From Glandiceps talaboti (Eukaryota > Hemichordata > Enteropneusta > Spengelidae): a stretch of 64,000 nt of DNA. The translations under genes were made by a program, and so were the position numbers. Shown here piece after piece: positions 49,249-59,699 of this stretch (position 1 is its first letter; every line of letters starts with the position of its first letter). The notes below the pieces were generated by a model. The model was not told the origin of the DNA. It saw only the letters and a program-made list of their open reading frames with translations, and searched no databases. The DNA lies in assembly GCF_964340395.1 (NCBI RefSeq), contig NC_135556.1:9556501-9620500 (forward strand), in the 5' to 3' direction.

Positions 49249-50637
49249 TAAAAGTTAATGGCTTACGACATTTCATTATAGTAGTTGGATTGATGGAAGT
49301 AATTTGTCACGGATTTAATCAACCCAATAGTGATACTGTTGATACTTGGACTGTAATATATACTTAACCCTTGATTCATGTTAACAATGAGAATGGAACA
49401 TTTCAAATTTCATTTCAGTCGATGTATTTTCTTTTCTAATATTGTGTGGCTCAGTGTTTAAAAGAAGCAGTCTTTTATATATGGCAATATGTATATATAT
49501 TCTTCTACTTGGCCCATCAAAACGACCAGCAAGCGAGCTGCTATCTGATGTCGTTACTGAACACAGGATACTGGAATTGTGTTGTGTTTAATAGTTTAGT
49601 TTGTGTACACTGTGTTTTTGTTATTTTTAATTTCAACTGACAACAATATGAAATGGAAAATCGTCAACGCATTCAAGTTTTTGCTTTTAACCTGTAATTG
49701 TAATATGAAATATGATTTCGAAAAGCTATATTAAAAGCAATGAGGTGGGATGGGGAAAGCTAGGGAAATGTCCTGATATATTCAGTGATATAATATGAAT
49801 GTCATATTCAGTGTAGTAGTGTTTTAAACATATTTTCGAAAAACTAAATATATATACTATTCTATTAAGTATATAATTGTGATATGAATCTATGTTATAC
49901 AATTTAATTTTATCAATAAAATGTCAATTAAACTACATTGTGCTAGTGTCCGAATTCTGGCAAATGTGTGATTTTACTTTGCAAATGTAACTGTCTACAG
50001 TACAATTATTAGAGTGGATGATTGTAGGTGTGAACATGTTGATATGCTGAAAAGACAATAATTCTAAACTTTTTGCCTCAAAGCTGTTAAATATTTACCG
50101 TGCGTGTACGTGTTTTGTGTGTGTAAGTTAACCATCTAGATTGTCAGCGTGCATGTTGATACCAGAGTCAGATTAGATGACGCATTGATGTCAATCATTC
50201 ACCCCGCATTCACCACTCCCCTAGCATAAATGCTGACGTCGTCGTTTTATCGTCGTCACATGGTCACTCTTGCACGTACTTCTCTTTTTTTGATTGAAAT
50301 GTATTTCTGATCACAAGAATTGTATATGTTTTACTTATTAAATTTCCTTTCACCAAAAATATATGATAATAACAATTTATAAGCTTATACAAAAAGCAGT
50401 AACAGCAAACAATTCTGGTGAGGCCCATGGAAATATTCCACTTGAAACTATATACTAATCTTAAGACTTTTATGTGGTCTTAGCAAACTATGACAAATAA
50501 ACTAATTACATGGCATACAAATGAATAACAGATAAATAATAAAATACAGATAGTTATTGAGATTTATTACATGAATATGTCGAAAACGATACAATACTAA
50601 ACATATGATGAAAGATACCATATAGTAAAGAGAATAT

Positions 50638-50661
50638 CAAACCCTAACCCTAACCCTAAAC
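50638..50661. repeat. Interstitial telomere-like tract, three CCCTAA units
   Basis: AAACCCTAACCCTAACCCTAAAC with one unit more than in unit A at the same location. Confidence 0.65.
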
Positions 50662-51090
50662 TGAAATTTGTATGCATTTCTATCAAGTTTGTTGTCAACG
50701 ATACCGGGCAGCTCAAAACAAATGAGCAACGGGTTATACCATTCTCTTGGCAGGGGAGATTATTACTGCCAAGAGTCACGCTATGCGTATGCGTGTAGCT
50801 GGTATGATGCAAGCATGATACATGACTGTACAAAGCCTGTCAAATACGGATTTAAGAATGACATATGCCCTTCTGTTTAACGAATAATTTATAACACACT
50901 CTCATGATAGCGGCAGGACAAAGAGAGGCTACGTTTTTTTTCATTAATTTTCAGTCAATCTGTCAAGGTCTAGTCTTCAAAATAATATCGATTATATCCC
51001 TTTCTGATTTGACTAAAGTCTTTATCCTAGCGACCAGAACACAGTGTTAAAGTCATATATAACGAATGATTATGAGAGCAGGTTATAACT

Positions 51091-51124
51091 TATATAGTTT
51101 GTATACTTGATGACCCTAAGGTCA
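51091..51124 (+). promoter_or_regulatory. Candidate core promoter of PI-PLC-C
   Basis: TATATAG at 51,091-51,097 and TGACCC-TA-AGGTCA at 51,111-51,124. The right half-site here is AGGTCA, still a valid nuclear-receptor half-site. Confidence 0.4.
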
Positions 51125-51202
51125 ACGTAGGCAGACGTGTTTGTTTATAGTTATCAATCCTTGAATGGCACACGTAGGTCTTTCTGACACAAAATCAGCA
51201 AA

Positions 51203-52057
51203 ATGGGGAACAAACTTGATAGCACCATCGCTAAACATCCTGAAAACACCTTGCCAAACTGGATGAAATCGATCCCAGACGACACTCTGGTGTCAGACAT
51301 ATCTATTCCTGGTACCCATGGTTCGGTCAGTTGTTACGGTATGAACAACGAGTGTCAGCATTGGCCTCTCTACTCGCAGCTGAAAGCTGGTGTCAGATTT
51401 ATTGACATTGGTTGTAGACACTACGGACACCGCTTTGCTATCCATGAAGGTACGAATTTCCAGAATACTATGTTCACGCCTGTAGTTACGGAAGTTGTCA
51501 AGTTTCTTGAAAATTATGAGAGCGAGACTGTCCTTTTCCACGTCAGAGAGGAGGCAATTCCACACCAAACAGTCCAGCCAATGATTGATACACTCCGAAG
51601 CTATTTCTCGTTCTATCCTGGCCATATAAAGACAAATATGACATCGAGTTTGGGTAAAATCAAACTTGGCCAAGTTCGGGGAAAAGTAATATTTATCCCC
51701 AACTTTGACGACCAGTCTTTGGAACCTTACGCTTCAATAAATGTGGCGGGTAAGAGATCAATCGTGAGGAGTTTATCCGATCTGGATATTGGGAAACGAT
51801 GGGACGAAATACAGACCAACCTTAGGAAGGCCATCAGTGGTAAGGCCGAGGACGCATTTCTTTCTATTTGTGGTGGTAATTGTGGTTTTATACGCTATCC
51901 CAGTCCGTATGCAATATCTGGTCCCATCCAAGATCATCTTGATAGATTTCTGAAAGGACTTGGGGGAACACGTCAACGACTAGGTATCATCGCAATGGAT
52001 TTCCCAAGGGAAGATCTTATCCGTGCCATTACCAAAACCAATGACTTTCAACAGTAA
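51203..52057 (+). CDS. PI-PLC-C: bacterial-like PI-PLC
   Basis: Intronless, 284 residues, same architecture and active-site pattern as A and B (H39, D68, H81, D266, Gly in place of the bacterial catalytic Arg, Gly after H39). It differs most from A and B in a patch around KTNMTSSLG, in IRYPSP, and at the C-terminus (TKTNDFQQ). Some silent variants in C match the broken PI-PLC copies of units A and B and not their intact genes, suggesting either an ancestral state or gene conversion. It lies 2.9 kb after NLR-C and about 0.3 kb before the 3' end of the convergent sulfotransferase-like gene. Confidence 0.9.
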   Translation: MGNKLDSTIAKHPENTLPNWMKSIPDDTLVSDISIPGTHGSVSCYGMNNECQHWPLYSQLKAGVRFIDIGCRHYGHRFAIHEGTNFQNTMFTPVVTEVVKFLENYESETVLFHVREEAIPHQTVQPMIDTLRSYFSFYPGHIKTNMTSSLGKIKLGQVRGKVIFIPNFDDQSLEPYASINVAGKRSIVRSLSDLDIGKRWDEIQTNLRKAISGKAEDAFLSICGGNCGFIRYPSPYAISGPIQDHLDRFLKGLGGTRQRLGIIAMDFPREDLIRAITKTNDFQQ

Positions 52058-52134
52058 CTATTAGCATTGCGAGTTTTCACATGGCACCCGGTCACTTTTG
52101 GCCAAACGGCTTCCTTATTTCAAGAAACAATTTT

Positions 52135-52135
<1 letters not shown>

Positions 52136-52191
<56 letters not shown>

Positions 52192-52237
52192 AACACACAC
52201 ACACACACAAACAAACAAACACACGCAAACACACACA
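52136..52237. repeat. (CA)n microsatellite with CAAA variants
   Basis: Expanded counterpart of the tracts after PI-PLC-A and -B. Confidence 0.95.
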
Positions 52238-52385
52238 ATTTGAAAACAATCTTATTTCTTATGTAAAATACTTGATCAAAAACTAATCTTTTATTTCAAA
52301 CATGAAAACTTCAAGTGGTTGTGGATCAAAGTGTTATGTGTTTTTGGTGAACACTACAACAGAACCAGACATGTATCGTTAGCAT

Positions 52386-53207
52386 TTAAAGTTTCACCTT
52401 GCACAGTTCATCATATATCAAGACATCTTTTTCTATGAGCTGCTGTATCATGTTTATGGATGTCTGTTCCTCATTGCCGCCAGAGGCAGTCTGGCCTGCT
52501 GCTTCTTTGAAACAAGTACTCTCTAGCGCAGCTTGATACCAAGTACCTGCGATTACCTTTGGCAGACGAAAATGCCTTGGCCAGTGGTCAATGTTCCATG
52601 GTTTCCATTTCAGCATACTCTCACGGAATGGAACACCGGTGGCGTTGCAAAACTTCAGGAGAACATCTCTCGGATTTTCGATTAGATCTTCTGAATCAAT
52701 GACAACAGGACAGCTGCCCTTTTCTTTTACAAAATCATACAGATCTTTGAGGTGAGAAATGCTTGCATAGCGCATCAACTCATCTAGATAATTCTCATGT
52801 GTCAAGCCAAGTGCCTCATTTACTTCGATTAAGCATTCGTGAACTGATAGAAGTGCCTTCTTTGGATCACAGATCATAAAAACGTGTTGGAACCCCTCCG
52901 GTACGTATTGTCGTTTATCTAGAGCCGAGAGTGGTGTGTGATCCATCGCAAGCACTGCATCATAACCAGGGTAGTGGGCTTCTAGCGTTGCTTTTATTTC
53001 TTTATATTTGAAGCCGAGATTTTCACCAACTTGATCAGTGATAGAATGGTGTTTCTCTTTACCGACGACAGCTGCCAACAGGTACAGTTCATGGAACACC
53101 TTGAATCTGTCTACGGATGCCATGGACAGTTCAAATGCAACTCCCATGCCCCCAGATTGGGCCCAGAGCATAACCTTTGGAATGCCTTTACTTCCAGCCA
53201 TGCCCAT
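52386..53207 (-). CDS. Sulfotransferase-like protein, intact coding exon
   Basis: Reads 273 residues on the minus strand from an ATG at 53,207 (MGMAGSKGIPK) to 52,386. Immediately before that ATG is ACCGACAG, a good splice acceptor with a T-rich tract, so a 5' exon probably lies upstream; two further in-frame codons for Met allow start choice. KVMLWAQSGGMGVAFELSM followed by KVFHELY matches the N-terminal PAPS-binding region of the sulfotransferase family found in proteins often named branched-chain-aminotransferase-like, where W-x-x-PRSxSTAFERSM is usual. Here the Arg and Ser/Thr of that loop are replaced, so catalysis is doubtful. VVIDSEDLIENPRDVL near residues 160-185 fits the second conserved region. 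Fragments of a related gene remain in units A and B. It converges on PI-PLC-C. Confidence 0.72.
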   Translation of the reverse strand: MGMAGSKGIPKVMLWAQSGGMGVAFELSMASVDRFKVFHELYLLAAVVGKEKHHSITDQVGENLGFKYKEIKATLEAHYPGYDAVLAMDHTPLSALDKRQYVPEGFQHVFMICDPKKALLSVHECLIEVNEALGLTHENYLDELMRYASISHLKDLYDFVKEKGSCPVVIDSEDLIENPRDVLLKFCNATGVPFRESMLKWKPWNIDHWPRHFRLPKVIAGTWYQAALESTCFKEAAGQTASGGNEEQTSINMIQQLIEKDVLIYDELCKVKL

Positions 53208-53556
53208 GCTGTCGGTAAAAATTAAAATATACATGAATATTTATCATTTTATCTTATATAGTTGAGAAATAATTTTAGGATATCTTTTTTGTTTTTTGAG
53301 TTATGCAATTATAACTATTTTATCCAAACTCTATAGATTTTGAAATAGTGTGTACGTGAAGAAAAATCATTATGCCTCACCACCATGTATTAACGACAAT
53401 GAGTGACAACTGCATGTACACTGTACATCGAGCAGACAGAAACGATATCTCTTGATAGTTCATTGATTTGGATTGTGTTGCGATAGTTCTTCTGTTTGCC
53501 TTTGTTGTTCTTAAAGACACGCAGGCCAGAAATAAGCTTAAGTGTTCGCATGTTTT

Positions 53557-53934
53557 GTCATAATGTAGACTCTCTCACAGTCCTCGGAGCATGGCTAAAA
53601 AGGGTTGTTTTATATGTACCGATACCTCAGTGCATAGTTGTACTCACACATCCCTGTACTGTGGGCCCTCATCGACGACATAGGGCTAATCATTCGTTAA
53701 CGTGTTACTGCAATGTCCTGAAGACTGTTAACACTTGTTCATTTCCCTCCTTGGGGCATCACAATAAACACGGAGCATCGCAGTATTAAATACACCAAGG
53801 CATGATTAGCCCTATGTAGTAAATAAGGGCCCAAAGTACAAGGATATTCGAGTACAATTATGCGGTCGATGTCGGTACATACAAAACAAACCTTTTAGCT
53901 ATGCTTAGAGACTGTGAGAGAGTCTAGTCATAAT
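53557..53934. mobile_element. Foldback element upstream of the sulfotransferase-like gene
   Basis: Inverted arms of ~130 bases (about 53,565-53,694 and 53,800-53,926) share GACTCTCTCACAGTC, GTATGTACC-like and CATAGGGCTAATCAT segments with their complements. The ~105-base middle is also loosely self-complementary. Non-coding; the family is unknown and no certain target duplication was found. Confidence 0.7.
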
Positions 53935-54705
53935 TTGGTGCTACAGAAAGCTATTTTGACAAGTGTTCTCTCACCCTCCAAAATAAACTGTATGCCCATT
54001 ACATACTGTTTATGGGCAAATTCCAAACACACGGGATATGGTTAGTAATTAAAATACTGTGGAGTATCCAAGGTTCATACCATTATTGATTGTTTTTGTC
54101 AGATTTGTTATGTATTTTCATTGTTTATATGTACAATCATTTGGACCTCTCAACATCACTTGTTCATTGCTACCTTATTGAAGTCCAAATATCAACAGCA
54201 GTGTCACACTGAGGTATTTGGAAATAACTTTACGGAACTAGCATTGCCAGGGTTGTATGCTCTGTCTAGTTGTGTAAGTTGTCTACATACCGTAAGTTTG
54301 TCGTTTCGGTACCCACGCTGTGACTCAACGTTAACCCTCCCGGAAAGGCCGTGCGACAATGCTCTGACAAATGCAAACAGCTGCAATGAAATTTATTACG
54401 GAAATAGAATTATATATTGTAATGGAGTTGTTGCGAAAGCGTCTCTCAGCTCCCATAGAAACTATGTCGTGTTAGCTTGTGTGTACTTTGATCCCGGGCG
54501 GTAACAGTGGCCAGCTCAGGTAGGGGTGTGCGGCCAATACAGCTAATCTAAGACTCCATTTTGACCAAAACACATTTTAGACCTTTATAGGTTTTCAGAT
54601 GTCTCAGACGAATTTTTTGTCCAAAATACATGTATTTAGTAGTTCCATCTAATTAAGGAATATCGGGTCGTAAAGTGCAGTTTTCCAAGTTGTCTTTTTC
54701 CTTTA
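53935..54705. other. Gene-free region
   Basis: A 127-codon open frame (54,121-54,504) has no recognisable domain and is not supported as a gene. The end of the stretch may already belong to the dispersed repeat below. Confidence 0.4.
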
Positions 54706-54945
54706 GGAAGGAACATTTTAGGGGCATTTAATGGCACAGTTACGATTTGGCAAAGGACAGTGGGTCATATATTTTAGACCAGGCCAAGTAAAATCAAAAC
54801 TAAAGTAGAGTGGACGCCATTCTAGACTCGTCATTCGAAAACACAGTCACCGTTTTAGTCCAAATGGGCTAGAAAACGCAAAGGGCGGCACATATACGTA
54901 GTCAATTGCAAGTAAGAGAAGTATCCCCCCCAGTGATACAGTGGT
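54706..54945. repeat. Dispersed repeat, copy 2
   Basis: Direct-orientation counterpart of 36,376-36,605, also ending in a C-run. Related ATTTTAGACC-type sequence extends upstream to about 54,520. Confidence 0.6.
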
Positions 54946-55717
54946 ATTGTTCCAGCGAAAGGTCCCTTTCTGAGAGGGCGCAAGTACAGTTTTTCGACAC
55001 ATTTCGTGTTTAATGTATACATTAAAGAGATAAAATTATAAGTTTGCCAGGTTTATAGAGGACTCTATATTATTCAGACGGAGAATTAACATTTGTACTT
55101 GTAGGGGGTTTGACTTAGTGGACATCCTTTATCTACTCGTTTTCTCTATACGACGTTTTCTACTCTTTGATTCTCTATAATATAAGATAAGATTTGAGTA
55201 CAGTATTAAGTGTACTTATTGGAATCGTTACTAGACATCCTGTGACAGAATACAACAAACTTACTTTCTGTCTGCTCTCATTTTCGGTCCAATCATCATC
55301 TCTCCATCCACAGTATTTTCATTGCTATCCATAATATGTAATATTTTCTTGTTTGTAAAGTGGATGAATTTATAAGCCGTTCTACTTAGGTGCAAGAACT
55401 TACCTAAAACACTAGATTAAACTGTAGTCTCGAATAATTAGAAGTGATTTGATGGCATCAAAATCGTCTCCTGGTATTGTTAACTGAACGTGGCGAAATC
55501 CATCTCCATCGGCCTTTTCTTTAGGGAAAGGGTAAGACCGATGAGGGCGCCACGACTCGGCGCGTTTTATGTGTAAATTTTAAAACCCAGAACAAACACA
55601 ACACTGTGTTCTTTTATGTGAAACACAGATAACTAAAAAACACTGTTAGTTGTCTGTGTGTGAGATGATAACCTTACTCCTGAGTGCTAAATAATTAACA
55701 AATGGTTTTTTGGGGTG
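54946..55717. other. Gene-free region
   Basis: Nothing recognised. Confidence 0.4.
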
Positions 55718-55718
55718 G

Positions 55719-55774
<56 letters not shown>
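55718..55774. repeat. (GTT)n microsatellite
   Basis: About 18 trinucleotide units; the poly-Cys open frame here is an artefact. Confidence 0.97.
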
Positions 55775-55775
<1 letters not shown>

Positions 55776-58019
55776 GTTTTTTTGGTTTGACCGATGTCTG
55801 TGTCTGTTTCAAGCATTCAGACAAGAAGACAACTTAAGTATGAACTTCGACATTTATACCATTGTCACTTGTAGAGGCAGGAAGGACAGTCGACCGGATT
55901 GACCAAGGTTTAACACTTTTTTTTATTAGGCCTAATGACAACTTTTTTCTGTTTATATTTAGATTCGTCGCAAGACTTCAAAGCACATTATACCGCGATT
56001 TGTGCGGCTTCCTTAAATACGGCCTTTTTCCAAGTTCCCTGATTAAAACCTGTTCTGTGTGGACTTTTATTTGCCTTTTATGAGATATTGGTGTGCGTGT
56101 CGATTTAGTGATATTTTCCCGTCTTCATGCCGGGTTTACCTTTCTCACTTTCATCGGTCAGAAATTACACAGTTAGGCCTATATTACGGCCTAGGTATAT
56201 ACAATTCCCACCGCTCCAGTTAGATGTATCTCCAACTAGCGGATGACATCGGCTCTACGTGTCAAAGTATATTTTTATCATTCCATAGTAGTAAAGTTTG
56301 TACTTGATATTTCGCAATACATGTATTATAATTCTCAACAAAATACCTCAACATGCGTTACCTCACTCAAAAAACGTAGTCCCGGTACATGCAAGCACAG
56401 CAAGGACGTGACCGGTAACCTTTTCGAGTTTAATGGGGAGAAAGAAACGCAAAATGTAATACAAAAAAAGACTGAAGCCAAATTATAGTTGTAATTATTT
56501 GGTCGATTCACTGAACTGAGTAAGCGTTCTATGGACTGCATAAACTTCAAAACTACGACCTGCAGCCGCTGCTTATACATGGTAGTTTTCTTCATTCTTG
56601 TTCACTCTACTAAAAATTACAGGGCGATATCGAATTAAACACATTGTCAAGGTTTACTGTTTACAATGAAATCCAAATGACCGGCGTGAAAGGAATCGAC
56701 AAAACTTTGATTTTTAAGATAATGTCAACTGATAGACTCCTGTATATACACTAGTAGAAAAAATAGTACAGATTACGACATTTTCCGTACTATAGTTCAG
56801 ATTGAGTTCAATTCTGTACTTTTATGCTGATGAGGTGGACGTTTCTGTACTTTCCCATTAGCGGCTGTCTAATCGGATTATACTCGATCTGAAAAATAGT
56901 TCAGATTGCGAGTCGGAAGTGATTTGAATACATTTGCATTTAGTTCAGAATATATTCATGAGTTCACCCCGATAACCGGGCAGTAAACAAATGAATATTC
57001 AAATCTACCGTGCTTGCAATCAATACGTACATAAACGCTATACGTGTAGCTAGTGTATTCGATACATATGTATGTATATAAGCAGGCTTATGATATGAAC
57101 TACATGGTTAGGACGTACGTAGATTGTAATATCACAGGGCTCATTTTGAAATAAATGTTCGTAGTACGCCTTTTCATTATGCACTACATACCGCCACCAC
57201 TAAACGTGTTTCACATTTCTACGCGTTTGATGCGTAGTAATACAGATTTAGATGACATGACAATCGTTTCCAATAATAGTTTAAAATTGGGCCACAAATA
57301 TTGCTAGTGTATGGAGCTTCTTAACAAACCTGACCGGCCAATAGCGTCAACAAACTCACAGTAGAGACGTGCTGACAGATTTGAGTCTGTGGACATTATT
57401 TCTAGCTAAGTAAAATTGAGTGACTATTGGGAATATTATATGGCATCCATGTCGTCCATGTCGTCTATAGTTTCTGACGGACCGTGTTATGTACAACGTA
57501 ACGCTGAACGAAATACGGTCCATCAGGAATTAACTAGACTAACCTCTATGGGAATAGTATTCTTGTCCATGTGTCGTTTATAGAACAATTAAGTGTTAGG
57601 GTGTGATCTTCACAGTAATAAACAAGCCTTTAGAAGAACAACAGGTATTCACGCCTCAAATATCTTGGGCATCATCCAAATTACGATCATGAGCACCAAA
57701 GTAAAGGAAATACTTAATGACGTTCGGCATGCAGAACCCCCCCCCCCCCCGGTCCCGTACCTATGGGTACATGCCCGGCATCCATGTAACTGTTATATCA
57801 CTCTACGTGACGATTCTGAGGGCCCTCATCTCTTATTCTCTTGTTTTATTTCAATGTGGTATACTCATAACTCCTGTTTTTATAGTATAACTGTACAATT
57901 GGCTTCGATCAGTGCATTCCAGATTTTCATGAGTCATGAGTGCACATTGCACAGATATCTGCAGAATACTTAAAAGGATTATGGGTAATGTATGCATATG
58001 CGGGAAAAACAAACTGCTG
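55775..58019. other. Gene-free region
   Basis: Only short frames without recognisable domains, plus a C-run near 57,737-57,750. Confidence 0.4.
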
Positions 58020-58028
58020 TAAGGAGCA

Positions 58029-58182
58029 TAGTCTCGCTGCCAGACTCGAGACTATCGTCCCTAATCTGTTTACCGAGCGGCGCAGCCGCGAGAAGAGAGG
58101 GGGACTGGTCCCTCTCTTCTCGCGGCTGCGCCGCTCGGTAAACAGATTAGGGACGATAGTCTCGAGTCTGGCAGCGAGACTA
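58029..58182. mobile_element. Perfect 154-bp palindromic element with 9-bp target duplication
   Basis: Two 73-base arms starting TAGTCTCGCTGCCAGACTCG appear perfectly complementary by eye, around an 8-base centre (GGACTGGT). TAAGGAGCA is repeated on both sides (58,020-58,028 and 58,183-58,191). The element is GC-rich in an AT-rich setting. A 9-bp duplication is typical of Mutator-like elements. It has no coding capacity and must be recent. Confidence 0.88.
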
Positions 58183-58191
58183 TAAGGAGCA

Positions 58192-58779
58192 CTGACTTTG
58201 CCCTCATATCTTCATCCCATTTTGCACTGAAGAAGTTTCACATGGCTCTCATATTTCATATATACTCTTTCTAAATATATGGTGATGCAACATGAGTAGA
58301 AATAACTGGGGTTAACTAAGTTTGGTAGTCAATATAGCAGGTTTACCATCAAACTGACGCAAAATTTGTTTCAAATTTGTCTAGTAAAAACCGTTGGCCC
58401 AGTTGTCGATTAGGCTTACAAGTTACACAAAGCATGATAAGACACTGTGAATGGTGCAAATAAACAACGTGCGAAATGCCAAATACCAAATGCAAACAAT
58501 ACAAGCGAACAAAAGGGCCTGTATGCACTCTAATAGCCCGATATTTTGCCTAAAATCAGGCTCACATGTGCGAACGGTGTGTTTTTGACGTACCTAGTAG
58601 GCAGTGATGTAGATAATAGCCGGTTACCGGTCACAACGCCCAGCTATAACTTATAAGTATAACAGTTGTGGGACCGGCTTAGGAAAGTACTCAAACCTGA
58701 CGATCATTGAACAAATTCTAAGGTTGGAAAATTAAATATGAGTTGCCCGGGAGTTCTAATAGCAAGTAAAATACCCAAA
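58192..58779. other. Gene-free region
   Basis: Nothing recognised. Confidence 0.4.
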
Positions 58780-59121
58780 GTGTAAACAAAAAGATAAATT
58801 AATTCATAATTATTTGGAAAACATTAGACGATTACGCAGTAAAACAAGACTGGCCACACTATCGCTAGCGAAAGCCTTCGAACTAGTTTCATAACGACCG
58901 GACGTTGAAGGAAGCGCGAAGCGAAGTGTGAGGTCAATGTGACGTCTCATGATGATGTATGATGCATCAACATGACGTTTACGTAGAGTTGCACTAAATG
59001 TTTTCTAAACTTCAGTGGAAAGAATTTTTGTCGATCAGACACTGACTATGTTTAAATTCTTAAAACATCTGAGAAAACTGAAGAGGGGAAGCAAAATGTG
59101 ACACTGACAGACAAGCCAGAT
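58780..59121 (-). repeat. Dispersed repeat, copy 2 (inverted relative to 37,540-37,860)
   Basis: See the copy at 37,540. The match includes TACGCAGTAAAACAAGAC, TCTAAACTTCAGTGG and CAAAATGTGACACTGACAGA. Confidence 0.7.
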
Positions 59122-59324
59122 GTACGGCACATGTACAGAAGGCGAGGCACACCCTCTGATGCAAACTGGACAATTATCGTGCGTGTCACGTATAAGGCAT
59201 CAGATGTAATACATGTAGCTAACCAAATGTTCTTGTACTGCAGTCTTTCTTGTAACAGGTATTGGAAATTGTCAGAAACCTGATGATTTTATGACTGAAT
59301 AAGTTTCGATACGGAGACGAGAGA

Positions 59325-59335
59325 GAGGGGGAGAC

Positions 59336-59398
<63 letters not shown>

Positions 59399-59445
59399 AG
59401 GGAGGGAGGGAGGGAGGGAGGGAGGGAGGGAGGGAGGGAGGGAGG

Positions 59446-59538
<93 letters not shown>
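59325..59538. repeat. (GA)n(GGGA)n(GA)n microsatellite
   Basis: Long purine run with a central GGGA block. Reverse-strand Ser/Leu/Pro open frames across it are artefacts. Confidence 0.97.
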
Positions 59539-59539
<1 letters not shown>

Positions 59540-59699
59540 CATACACTTATACAAATGTAAATTTACTTGGTAAACAACTGCTCCTGAGGTTTAATTTTGG
59601 TTCAAATCATGAGCAGAATATTCGGGGGCCCTTTCAGACCATCACAATTGTCATGCCCCCCTCCCTTTGAACCTCAATTTTGTTCATGCCCCCCCCCCC

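Larger units (their letters stand above)
48291..51090. other. NLR-C to PI-PLC-C intergenic region
   Basis: Collinear with unit A 1373-3706, plus ~0.3 kb of extra AT-rich sequence at about 50,260-50,570. No gene recognised; the repeats are listed separately. Confidence 0.6.

Noticed and set aside
54121-54504. 127-codon frame as a possible orphan gene
   Set aside because: No domain, no codon-level evidence and no duplicate for comparison; compatible with chance.
55702-55902. Poly-Cys small protein
   Set aside because: Translation of a (GTT)n tract.
59219-59554. Ser/Leu/Pro-rich minus-strand frames
   Set aside because: Translation of a (GA)n(GGGA)n tract.
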